NCBI RefSeq assembly: GCF_001661345.1 | Contig: NW_017962925.1 | Span: 248,001-312,000 of the forward strand | Length of the DNA stretch: 64,000 bases | Direction: 5' to 3' | From: Ascoidea rubescens DSM 1968 | Taxonomy: Eukaryota > Ascomycota > Saccharomycetes > Ascoideales > Ascoideaceae | In this document: positions 1-8,815 of the stretch, piece after piece | How positions within the stretch are numbered: the stretch's first letter is position 1 | How the letters are laid out: every line of letters starts with the position of its first letter | Made by a program: the position numbers and the translations under genes | Notes under the pieces: model-generated | Told to the model about the DNA's origin: nothing | Databases searched by the model: none | The model's input: only the letters and a program-made list of their open reading frames with translations

Positions 1-774
1 CAAAAAATCGAAAACTTTAATAACAATATCCCATTATACAATATTTTAACCAATTCATTAAACACTATAATTAATTTGTTTTTGTTTAATCCAATTTTAG
101 ATTTAAGAAAATCAAAAGTTTTATCCTCAATTTTCTCAATTCAAGCAACCTATATTAGCGCCAATAATAACAATAATAACAACCTCAATAATGTCTTGAA
201 TCAATTCAAATGTTTACAGTTTATTGACACAGAATCGATTCTAAGCTATCAAACTCAAATTTTCGACCACTTAAATAACAACCACACCGAAAATGAACAA
301 GACTTTTTGAGAATTTTATTCAAAAATCAAAATGTCAAAATCCAATTTCAAAGAAACTTATTCCAGTCCTTTTTTGAGTACAACGTATCTCTACTTCCAG
401 AATATTATTCCAAAATCGGGCTTCAACATCTTTTATCATTTTTTGGATTCAACGAAAAGAACAAAAAAATCTTCAATGAAAAATTCAATATCAACATAGA
501 CTTTGATATCGTTCTTTTCATATCCAAAATGATCAATGATGGTCGTCTTCAAGGCAAGATTGACCAACCAAGAGATCTTTTACTGTTTGAGCAAGATTTG
601 GATACCAACAGAGACTACGGCACTTTCATTCTCGACTGGCAAAAAAACAAAATTGGCCTGTTTTTTATTAATCTTGAAGACATAATTGCAAAAATTGAAG
701 CCAGCTACGAGATAACTGCTGTTTCTGCTTCAAATCCTGCTCCAAATCCTGCTCCACCTTCAACGGCTTTGTAA
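1..774 (+). CDS. C-terminal part of a PCI-domain protein, Csn4/Rpn5-like
   Basis: The reading frame is open from base 1, so the N-terminus lies outside the window; 257 codons are visible. The C-terminal part looks like a winged-helix PCI end: a helix with 'YYSKIGLQHLLSFFGF', then 'MINDGRLQGKIDQP', a short strand 'LLLFEQ', and a final helix beginning 'DWQKNKIGLFF'. From memory this order and spacing fits COP9 signalosome subunit 4 ('mITEGRMnGfIDQ...FE' followed by a W-containing helix), and next best proteasome lid subunit Rpn5. Such proteins are scaffold subunits of the cullin deneddylase or of the 19S lid. The tail after the domain is a short Ala/Pro/Asn stretch. S. cerevisiae has no separate Csn4 (Rpn5 serves both complexes), so a separate Csn4 would be informative. 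PCI assignment is fairly sure; the choice of subunit is not. Confidence 0.55.
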   Translation, partial: QKIENFNNNIPLYNILTNSLNTIINLFLFNPILDLRKSKVLSSIFSIQATYISANNNNNNNLNNVLNQFKCLQFIDTESILSYQTQIFDHLNNNHTENEQDFLRILFKNQNVKIQFQRNLFQSFFEYNVSLLPEYYSKIGLQHLLSFFGFNEKNKKIFNEKFNINIDFDIVLFISKMINDGRLQGKIDQPRDLLLFEQDLDTNRDYGTFILDWQKNKIGLFFINLEDIIAKIEASYEITAVSASNPAPNPAPPSTAL

Positions 775-1117
775 AATAAATTAGGCGCCTGTGGCGCGTG
801 AATACCACGTGAGCATTTATAAAATATTTCTCGTTTTTTTTTGATGTTTATGTTCCCATTTTTTTAGCAATAGCAGTTTTTTTGATTTAAATTTAATGGT
901 TTGATATTTATTCAAAGTATTTTCTTTTGTATTTTATATCTAGATTCTTTAAATCTTATATTTTGTTTTATTTAATTTTATTTCACTTCTTTGGTTTTTT
1001 ATATTTTTCTACTTTTTTTAAAGATATTTGGCATTCATTTCTTTCATCTTTACAAAATATTAAAATATCAAAATATCAAAATATTAAGAAGTAAACTACA
1101 CCTACACCTAAATCACA
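775..1117. other. Intergenic region upstream of AIR1
   Basis: 343 bases, very AT-rich, with T-tracts. Just before the AIR1 start (about 1053-1090) lies a short tandem array of AAAATATCA/AAAATATTA units. No gene is visible. It holds the 3' end of the PCI gene and the AIR1 promoter and leader. Confidence 0.5.
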
Positions 1118-2554
1118 ATGGACGACATTTCATTATCTGACAGTGAATTACCATTACCAAAACAAAATAAAGATAAAGTATACAGCTTATCAATCGATGA
1201 GGTAGATGATAATCCCGATGAATTAATAGATTTAAGAGGTCAGGGAAGATATTTTGGTAATTCCGAGGATTCTGCTAATCTTATAATATGCTCGGTTTGC
1301 CATGAGCCTGGTCATATGAGAGCAAGTTGTAAATCGGTTATTTGCCATTCATGTGGAATGCTTAATGATCATTACACTCAACATTGCTTAAAAACTTCGG
1401 TTTGCACCAACTGTGGTGAAAAAGGCCATTTTAGAAACAAATGTACAAAACAACAAAGAAGAATTTATTGCAATAAATGCGATTCAAGACACCATAATAG
1501 TGATAGATGCCCTTTAATCTGGAGAAGTTATATTGTAACAAATAAACACAATGAAAAGGTCTTGCCAATGGTTTTAAACATTTATTGCTACAATTGCGCT
1601 AAAAAGGGCCATTATGGTGATGACTGTGATTTAAAGAGAAATTCAAAGGTTCCAAACACTGATGGAAGCGCTTTTTCGGGTGATAATTTACCGGGGGTTT
1701 TAAGAGATAAATATTGGACTGCTTTGAAGAAAAGAAACTATGATGATTATAATTATCATGATGATTATAATACCAATGACTATAACAACTTTGACTATGC
1801 TGACGATTTTTTCAATAATTTTCAATCTCTACCAACCCCCATCTCTCCAGCATATCTGTCAAATAAAAGGACTAAATTTGATAAATCTAATCTTCCCACA
1901 AAACCTTTATCGTCTAGAATTAAACAAAATATTAATAATAATAATAATAGTAATAACATTGAAATTGATTATGGATCTAATGATTTTGCTCAAACAGTTT
2001 CACAAAACTCAAAAAATAAAAACAAAAATAAAAACAAAAAAGCTAAGAAAAATGAAACTCAAAATAAATCTAAAAAAATTGAAGTTAGCATAAGGACGCA
2101 AGCTAATAGAAGACTAAGAACTCCATCAAATAACAATAATAATAATAATAGTAATTACAAAATGCCAACGTCTTCAACTTTTAATTTTCAACCAAAAAAC
2201 AACCCTTATATGGCTCCTACAATGTATGATTCTTATCAGAATCCTCCAAATTCCTTTAATGGTGGATATCAACAACAATACTCGAATAATAATTCAAATT
2301 TCAACCAAAGCTATAACTCAAATCAGAACATGAACTATAATTCAAATTACAACTCGAATTACAACTCGAATTACAACTCTGGCTACAATTCTAATCCTAA
2401 TATTAATTCCAATACCAGATACAACAATCAAAACTCGTATAGCCAGACAAATAAGAAAACAGGGTTTTTGCCTCCACCAGGTCCCAGAAATTTGAACCCA
2501 AAAAGAAATAACTATAACCAAGGTATGAAACCTTCAAGAAGTGGCAGATTATAA
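1118..2554 (+). CDS. AIR1: Air1/Air2-type zinc-knuckle subunit of the TRAMP complex
   Basis: 478 residues from a clear ATG. Five consecutive CCHC-type zinc knuckles occupy about residues 58-170: C58-C61-H66-C71, C76-C79-H85-C90, C96-C99-H104-C109, C118-C121-H126-C131 and C157-C160-H165-C170. A five-knuckle array after an acidic N-terminus is diagnostic of Air1/Air2, the RNA-binding subunit that joins a Trf4/5 poly(A) polymerase and Mtr4 helicase in nuclear TRAMP, which marks aberrant RNAs for the exosome. 'IWRSYI', just after knuckle 4, resembles the conserved Air segment that contacts the polymerase. The C-terminal 280 residues are low-complexity (Asn, Lys, Tyr-Asn-Ser repeats, a terminal Arg-rich tail), making it longer than the ~360-residue S. 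cerevisiae proteins. There is one copy here; whether a second Air gene exists elsewhere is unknown. RPN2 follows about 1.1 kb downstream, as in the S. cerevisiae chromosome IX neighbourhood. Confidence 0.92.
   Translation: MDDISLSDSELPLPKQNKDKVYSLSIDEVDDNPDELIDLRGQGRYFGNSEDSANLIICSVCHEPGHMRASCKSVICHSCGMLNDHYTQHCLKTSVCTNCGEKGHFRNKCTKQQRRIYCNKCDSRHHNSDRCPLIWRSYIVTNKHNEKVLPMVLNIYCYNCAKKGHYGDDCDLKRNSKVPNTDGSAFSGDNLPGVLRDKYWTALKKRNYDDYNYHDDYNTNDYNNFDYADDFFNNFQSLPTPISPAYLSNKRTKFDKSNLPTKPLSSRIKQNINNNNNSNNIEIDYGSNDFAQTVSQNSKNKNKNKNKKAKKNETQNKSKKIEVSIRTQANRRLRTPSNNNNNNNSNYKMPTSSTFNFQPKNNPYMAPTMYDSYQNPPNSFNGGYQQQYSNNNSNFNQSYNSNQNMNYNSNYNSNYNSNYNSGYNSNPNINSNTRYNNQNSYSQTNKKTGFLPPPGPRNLNPKRNNYNQGMKPSRSGRL
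2330..2400 (+). repeat. 12-bp tandem repeat inside AIR1
   Basis: Several copies of a 12-base unit like 'aactcgaattac' encode repeated Asn-Ser-Asn-Tyr in the AIR1 tail. The array keeps frame, so copy-number change would alter only tail length. Confidence 0.7.
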
Positions 2555-3638
2555 CAGATAAATAACACAAGTGATAAACTTTTTTTCATTTCATTTCAAA
2601 TTTTAATTTTGCATTAACCATTTGACGAACTGTGAGATATCTTAATCATCTGATTGATTCAAGGTTTCTTATTACTTAATTGAATTAAGTCCATTTATAT
2701 ATTGCTTTTTGTCTCATTTTGTTGCAAAGCTGTATCAATATGATCTGAAGCTAATGCATCGTCAGAACTAAAACTTCTTTGGAAACCTTTCGCCCAAATA
2801 AGACAATTTCACTACTAATCATAACGATTATTATTAGTATTGAACCTTTGCACTTTCTGCTTATGAGTTGTCTTCATTTAGGATAAAAGTTGTTTTTAAC
2901 AGCAAATTATGGAAAAATACTTTTTTTTGAAAATTATAACTAATGTTAATATAAATACAAAGCAATATATTTTGAAAATATACTCCTAATTGATTTTGAT
3001 TTTTTAATCTGGCTACCGGTCTGGTATCTGTAGTACTTCCCTTGATGCAAATTTATCGCTCGTCATTTTGGAACAACATTTTGTAAATTGTTATTTGTTT
3101 TAAAAAATACCAAAAAGTTAATCCTTTTTCTTCAATCTATGGTTGCCAATCTGAAAAATAGTTCAATTGTTTCATTAGTAGTTTGGTTATGCTTTCAAAA
3201 GAAAATAGTTTTCCCTTTCAAACATCGGCGCTTTTAAGTTTTAAATCAGGGTTTTTAAATTCCCTTTTCGATATTTATTCTAAATCTGTAGTTTCAATCG
3301 CCCGTAAACACCAACTTCTACATTTCATGCTCGAGTACCCAACTTGTTTTCAGCATCTTCTTCTCTTGTCTTGAGTTTGATTCAAACGTAGTCATTGAAG
3401 TCGGATGCAGGATGTTTACTTCCTGCATCCATTCAGAGCAGGCATGCCGGGTAACTTTTCCGACTGGAGCTCGTCAGATAAAGTTGGAGCTTCAAAGTGG
3501 CAACTGAAAGTTCTCTTCACCAACACTGAATCACTACAGTTAACCACCACAAGAGCGAATTGAAGCGTTGTCTGTGGAATTGTTGTTTTGTTTGTTCTTT
3601 TTTGCATTTTTTTCTTATAATATTAAGTGTATCTTGTC
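2555..3638. promoter_or_regulatory. 1.1 kb spacer between AIR1 and RPN2 with an Rpn4-like site
   Basis: There is no intact ATG-started gene longer than about 60 codons. AGTGGCAAC at 3497-3505 matches 7 of 9 bases of the proteasome-associated control element GGTGGCAAA, about 135 bases before the RPN2 start, where Rpn4 sites usually sit; the match is weak. On the minus strand there are several short protein-like frames without a continuous reading frame (see findings), which may be decayed coding sequence. Confidence 0.35.
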
Positions 3639-6539
3639 ATGGCATTAACGTCTGCTGCTCCATATTTGGCTTTGCTACAGGAGGATGATCCAACCTTAAA
3701 ATCTTACTCATTGACTTCACTAAATGGCATTGTTGATCAATTATGGCCTGAGATTTCCAACAACTTGGCTGAAATCGAGGAACTATACGAAGATGAGTCC
3801 TTCAAAGATAGAGAACTAGCTGCTTTGATAGCCTCCAAAGTTTACTACAATTTGGATGTATATGACTTGGCTGTCAAATATGCCTTGGTCGCTGGTGGCA
3901 AGTTTGATATTACTGAAAAGTCAGAATTTGCTGAAACTATAATCTCCAAGGCTGTTGAAACCTACATTAAATTATCTCAAAAGGCTTTCACTTATCCTGA
4001 GAAATCGATTTCAATCGATAAAAATTTAATTAAAATTGTCGAAAAGATGACTGAAAATTGTTGTGCTAAAAATGAATGGAAGTTGGCCTTGGGTATTGCT
4101 CTAGAAAGTTATAGATACGATGTTATAGAGTCAATTATTTCTAAACAATTTGACGCTGCAAATGAGGAAGCAGCTTTATCCTTAATCAATTACGTTGTCT
4201 CCACATGTTCAAGCACAATCATTGACAATAAACTCTTTAGATTTCATGTTTTACGAAACATATTACATTATGCCTTGAACAAAGATATTAACGATTACGT
4301 TTTATTTTCAAAACTCATTATCCAACTAAATGATTATCAATTGGCTATCAACATCATCTACTCTTTACTACTTAAAAAGGAAAAAAGCAAAAATTTGGTT
4401 GCTTATCAAATTGCTTTTGATTTAGTTCAATCAGCTTCTCAACAGTTACTAGATGGCGCAATTGAATCTATAAACGAGCATCCAGATCAAGAATTTCAAA
4501 AAATTAAAAAAATTTTAACCGGTGTTCCAACTTGTGATTTCAATATTACCTTTTTGTATAAAAATGACCATACTGACAATAAAATTTTGGATAAATCAAA
4601 GGCAGTTTTAGATGGAAAAAGTTCAATCTATCACAATGCTTTAACGTTTCAAAACGCATTCATGCATTGTGGTACAACTAACGATCAGTTTATTAGAAAT
4701 AATTTGGATTGGTTGGCAAAAGCAAGAAATTGGTCAAAATTTTCTGCTGCTGCTGCTTTAGGAGTTATTCACAAAGGTAATCTATCTCAGGGTAAAACCA
4801 TATTAGAGCCTTATTTACCAGAAAAAGGCGGTTCTGCTTACTCTCAAGGTGGTTCTCTTTATGGTTTAGGTCTTGTCTTTGCAGGCCATGGTCGAGAAAT
4901 TCTTAATTATATTAGAAAACATATTGTTTCTGGTGCAAACTCAAACGAAGAAGATGTTGTTTCTCATGGTGCATGTTTAGGTGTCGGTGTTGCTGGCATG
5001 GCTAGTAGTAATCTCATTACTTATGATAGATTGAAAAATGTTTTATTTTCAGAATCCGCTACATCTGGTGAAGCTGCTGCTATATCAATGGGTTTAGTGA
5101 TGTTAGGATCTGGAGATCCCGAATCTTTGACTGAAATGCTTGAATATGCTGAACAAACACAACATGAAAACATTGTTAGAGGGTTGGCTATGGGAATTGC
5201 TCTTTTGAACTACGGAAGAGAAATAGAAGCAGATAAAATAATAGATACATTACTTGATCATCAAAACTATCATTTACGTTATGGTGGTGCTTTTACAATT
5301 GCATTAGCATATTGTGGAACTGGCTCAAATAGTGCTGTCAAAAAACTTTTACATGTTGCTGTTTCCGATTCTAGTGATGACGTTAGAAGAGCTTCCGTCA
5401 TTGCTTTGGGCTTTGTTTTATTAAGAGAATATACCACAGTACCAACAATTGTTGAATTGTTATCCGAATCTCACAATCCTCATGTCCGTTACGGTACTGC
5501 AATGGCTTTAGGCATTTCATGTGCTGGAAGGGGTTATGCTCCAGCTATTGAGGTTTTAGAACCTTTATCAAAGGATCCTGTGGATTTTGTTCGTCAAGGT
5601 GCTTTAATTGCAATGTCTATGATTTTAATTCAACAAAATGAAAAAACTTTCCCTAAAGTTAAAGAAATTAAAGAACTTTTTTCAACTTATTTATCAAATA
5701 AACAAATGAGTATTGTTAGATTTGGTTCTGCCATTGCTCATGGTATTATTGATGCTGGTGGTCAAAATGTTACTATCCAATTGGAAAATAATCAAACTGG
5801 AACTTTGAATATGAAAGCAATTGTTGGTTTAGCTGTATTTGTTCAATATTGGTACTGGTTCCCGCTAACTCATTTCCTTTCTTTATCATTTCAACCAACT
5901 TCAATTATTGGCGTTAGAGAAGATTTGAAAATACCCAAGTTTGAAATAAACTGTCACACAAAACAGGAGATCTTTGATTATCCTCCAGCTTTCCAAGAGA
6001 AAACTGGAAAAGTTTTAGAAAAAGTTGAAAAAGCAGTTCTTTCAACCACTGTAAAAGCTAATGTTAGAGCAAAATTAAATAAAGCCAAAAAGGAAAGAGA
6101 AGGTGACAAAAAAGAAAAAGATATTGAATTGAAAGAAAAAGAAACTGCCAAAAAGGAAATTTTGGTTGAAAAAATGGATATAGATGATGAAAAAGTAAAA
6201 CTACCAACCAAAGATGGAACAGAACAACTAGAAACAGATATAACATCATCTGAAGATGAACAAATAACCACAGTTCGTTTTACTAAGGATGCTTATAAAA
6301 TTCAAAATATGACAAGGGTGTTACCTCAACAGTTGAAATATATTTCATTTGACAAAGAAGGTAGATTTGTTCCAATTAGAAAGTTTAGAGGAAATGATGG
6401 TGTTGTTATTTTGGTCGATAAACAACCAGGTGAAAAATGCCAATTTAACAGAACCGTGAGACAAATTTATGACACTGAAGCCCCAATTCCTGAACCTTTT
6501 ATATTGTCTAAAGAAGATATGTTGGTTGAATCAGATTGA
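3639..6539 (+). CDS. RPN2: 26S proteasome regulatory subunit Rpn2
   Basis: 966 residues from the ATG at 3639 (MALTSAAPYLALL); in-frame codons just upstream have no ATG. Length and sequence match Rpn2 (about 945 residues in S. cerevisiae), one of the two large non-ATPase scaffolds of the 19S base. The N-terminal helical part ('LNGIVDQLWPEI', 'ASKVYYNLDVYDLAVKYAL') is followed by proteasome/cyclosome repeats from about residue 370 to 760, with Gly/Ala-rich helix pairs such as 'GGSLYGLGLVFAG' and 'AVGLAVF'-like units that build the toroid. A charged Lys/Glu insert (about 800-880) precedes a conserved C-terminal β domain ending near 'RQIYDTEAPIPEPF'. Rpn2 docks Rpn13 and helps position deubiquitination at the particle. 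It converges with UTP7. Confidence 0.97.
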   Translation: MALTSAAPYLALLQEDDPTLKSYSLTSLNGIVDQLWPEISNNLAEIEELYEDESFKDRELAALIASKVYYNLDVYDLAVKYALVAGGKFDITEKSEFAETIISKAVETYIKLSQKAFTYPEKSISIDKNLIKIVEKMTENCCAKNEWKLALGIALESYRYDVIESIISKQFDAANEEAALSLINYVVSTCSSTIIDNKLFRFHVLRNILHYALNKDINDYVLFSKLIIQLNDYQLAINIIYSLLLKKEKSKNLVAYQIAFDLVQSASQQLLDGAIESINEHPDQEFQKIKKILTGVPTCDFNITFLYKNDHTDNKILDKSKAVLDGKSSIYHNALTFQNAFMHCGTTNDQFIRNNLDWLAKARNWSKFSAAAALGVIHKGNLSQGKTILEPYLPEKGGSAYSQGGSLYGLGLVFAGHGREILNYIRKHIVSGANSNEEDVVSHGACLGVGVAGMASSNLITYDRLKNVLFSESATSGEAAAISMGLVMLGSGDPESLTEMLEYAEQTQHENIVRGLAMGIALLNYGREIEADKIIDTLLDHQNYHLRYGGAFTIALAYCGTGSNSAVKKLLHVAVSDSSDDVRRASVIALGFVLLREYTTVPTIVELLSESHNPHVRYGTAMALGISCAGRGYAPAIEVLEPLSKDPVDFVRQGALIAMSMILIQQNEKTFPKVKEIKELFSTYLSNKQMSIVRFGSAIAHGIIDAGGQNVTIQLENNQTGTLNMKAIVGLAVFVQYWYWFPLTHFLSLSFQPTSIIGVREDLKIPKFEINCHTKQEIFDYPPAFQEKTGKVLEKVEKAVLSTTVKANVRAKLNKAKKEREGDKKEKDIELKEKETAKKEILVEKMDIDDEKVKLPTKDGTEQLETDITSSEDEQITTVRFTKDAYKIQNMTRVLPQQLKYISFDKEGRFVPIRKFRGNDGVVILVDKQPGEKCQFNRTVRQIYDTEAPIPEPFILSKEDMLVESD

Positions 6540-6931
6540 ACGTAAAATTTGACTATAAATAAACGTAAATTCTATATATGTATAGGTTTTTATCACAATA
6601 GAACAAAATTTTAATTGTATGACCTGTCATTGAAAAAAAGCCAGTAATTATAATGTTCTGTAATATAAAATCATTGTTACATTTTTTCTCCACTGCCTAT
6701 AGTTAGCAATTCTTTCACAATTATAGTCGAATTTAATTTGAATGATATTATACCAAATTTATTAGAGCCTTTGAAATAGAAAACTGGTTTGAAATTCTCC
6801 AACAATAAAATTCGATCTACTATGATGTTAAAACAAACATATGAAATTTGTTACAAATTGAAAATAAAAATTACCTATAATATTACATTAACCAAAAATA
6901 ACCCACGCTATTAAACTTTTTCAAAATAAAT
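6540..6931. other. Convergent spacer RPN2/UTP7
   Basis: 392 AT-rich bases between two converging genes. They should hold both polyadenylation regions; nothing else is recognised. Confidence 0.5.
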
Positions 6932-8515
6932 TTACTTAAATCTTGAAAATGCAGGAGCAAATAGGTCAGTTTCTTCTTCAACATTCTTCGATTCCAATTT
7001 CTTTTGACGCAATTCTTTTTCTCTTTTCAAGTTTCTTTCCAAACGAACTCTACGTTGATCAATAACATTATTATTCTTTTTACGCAAGTGACGACGCACA
7101 GCTGAGATTCTTCCTCTTGACTCTTTCTTAGCTTCTGGTTGGCCTTCTTTTTTAGCTGTTTCGCCAGTTAGTTTAGCCAAATAGTCCTTTTTAAGTTTTA
7201 TGGTATCTCTAGCCTTCTTACCAACAAGACCAAGACTGAAAGGATCGTAAGCAATTAAATCTGGAGATAGTTTATTCAACAAAGAAGTTACTTCTTTATC
7301 TTTACGCTGTTCTGATGTTTCATATGGATTAGCTTCCAATGCATCAAAGTTGGCTTCACCAGAGCCAGGTATGATCAAGGAGGATATACCATCATTATGA
7401 CCCACTCCAAGAATATCTTCGAATGGAACATATCTAACTGTTTGAATTTGAGAGCCAGGAATTAAATGATTCATATATGGAGATTTTTGACGAGTTTTGA
7501 GTATGTCCTTCCAGACAGTTACATGAGGACCCCATCCTATACTCAAGAGGCCAGTGTCTGATATATCTAAAGAATTTGCAGGAGTTGGAGTGTAGTATGA
7601 TTCCATTTCTTTCAAGTTGGATAGCTTCCTTATATCCCATATTTTCAAACTTTTATCGGCACCAGAGCATGCCATATATCTACCATCTCTAGATACAGCA
7701 AGAGATCTTACAGGACCTCGACAGACTTGAAGTTTTGCAACTGGAGTTGAAGAATTGGGAATCCATAAAGTGACCTGACCATTAGCATGCCCAAGATTTA
7801 TTACAGCATTCCAGGGGTTTTGTCTCATCGAAACTGTTGGTCCTAATTTTGTTCTAAATTCTGAAACCATTTCACCAGTGGAAACGTCGTGGTATTTGAG
7901 AAATCCGGTATTACCAGCAGATACCAAAAGAAAGTGGTAAGGCAAGAAATCTAAACTGGTTGCTTCTATATGCTGGCTTAATCTGTGCAATTCAACACCT
8001 TCTTTATTATACACAAAAGTATACTTCTTTTGAGCTACTGCAAAATATTGTTCATTATGAAAGTATTTCACTGCATTTACGGTCTCATTTAGATGTAACT
8101 CACAATCTAGAGTCCCCTGTCGCCAGTCCATAGAGGCTACATGTCCTTTCTTTCCACCAATCAACAATTTTCTACCATTGGTTGTATAATCCAAAGTATA
8201 TGGCCCAAATTCATTTAGTTTCAAGGCGAAGGCTTTATTTGCAGTTCCAACATCGACGTTTTCTTTGATCTCCTTTTGAGTGAAATTGTATGTTTTTTCT
8301 AGACCTTCTGCTTCAAGATAACCAGCTTCTTCTGTTAGAAGTAATCTTTGCTCTTTGGCAATAATCTCTTCATCCTTTAATCTTTTGTAATGTTTTTTAC
8401 TGTGAACATTTTTATTGAATTCTTTTTTCTTCTCTTTCTTTACTCCCGAAAAAGGTGTTTCGGAAGCATATCTGATCACAGTGGAGTCCTTTATGATTTT
8501 TTGCTTTGCAACCAT
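6932..8515 (-). CDS. UTP7: Utp7, WD40 protein of the small-subunit processome (U3 snoRNP)
   Basis: 527 residues. The ATG at 8515 (MVAKQKIIKD) is chosen; codons further upstream in frame have no ATG. Family length is about 550 residues (S. cerevisiae Utp7; human WDR46/BING4). A basic N-terminus with 'KKHYKRLKDEEII' leads into a single β-propeller at about residues 95-390 with repeat ends such as 'GADKSLKIWDIRK' and 'GQVTLWIPN'. After it comes the family's C-terminal segment 'NPYETSEQRKDKEV...LLNKLSPDLI.YDP', followed by a Lys/Arg-rich tail. Utp7 is an essential nucleolar factor for 18S pre-rRNA cleavage. It is divergently transcribed from the eIF4E-like gene across 300 bases. Confidence 0.96.
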   Translation of the reverse strand: MVAKQKIIKDSTVIRYASETPFSGVKKEKKKEFNKNVHSKKHYKRLKDEEIIAKEQRLLLTEEAGYLEAEGLEKTYNFTQKEIKENVDVGTANKAFALKLNEFGPYTLDYTTNGRKLLIGGKKGHVASMDWRQGTLDCELHLNETVNAVKYFHNEQYFAVAQKKYTFVYNKEGVELHRLSQHIEATSLDFLPYHFLLVSAGNTGFLKYHDVSTGEMVSEFRTKLGPTVSMRQNPWNAVINLGHANGQVTLWIPNSSTPVAKLQVCRGPVRSLAVSRDGRYMACSGADKSLKIWDIRKLSNLKEMESYYTPTPANSLDISDTGLLSIGWGPHVTVWKDILKTRQKSPYMNHLIPGSQIQTVRYVPFEDILGVGHNDGISSLIIPGSGEANFDALEANPYETSEQRKDKEVTSLLNKLSPDLIAYDPFSLGLVGKKARDTIKLKKDYLAKLTGETAKKEGQPEAKKESRGRISAVRRHLRKKNNNVIDQRRVRLERNLKREKELRQKKLESKNVEEETDLFAPAFSRFK

Positions 8516-8815
8516 TATCGTACAACTAAATGATCTGAAATATAATTTCAGAAGCCAAAGTTTTGAGATTAAATTTTTCAATTCAACTAAAAAAAAAATA
8601 ATGAACCCATTGCGGTGGTCTCTCTAAAAAAGGAAACTTCAAAAAATATAAAAGCTTTTTTTGATTTTTCGATGGTTGAAGAATTACACAAAAAGAGGAG
8701 CATAGAGCTTTGATTTTGCTCAGTTCAGTGAATTCAAGATGAGTATTGTTTTTATTTCTTCTGTTAATTGAGCTACACTGCTGTTTTCTACGGCTCTATA
8801 TTATACAGCTCAGCA
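8516..8815. promoter_or_regulatory. Divergent promoter UTP7 / eIF4E-like gene, with a short uORF
   Basis: 300 bases. On the plus strand an ATG at 8739 opens an 11-codon frame that stops at 8771, ahead of the main ATG at 8816. If it lies in the mRNA it could dampen translation. No other motif is confidently recognised. Confidence 0.4.

Noticed and set aside
3183-3607. Two small frames (plus 3183-3374, minus 3416-3607) before RPN2
   Set aside because: Short and without recognisable features; the first opens at a non-ATG codon. They lie in the RPN2 promoter.
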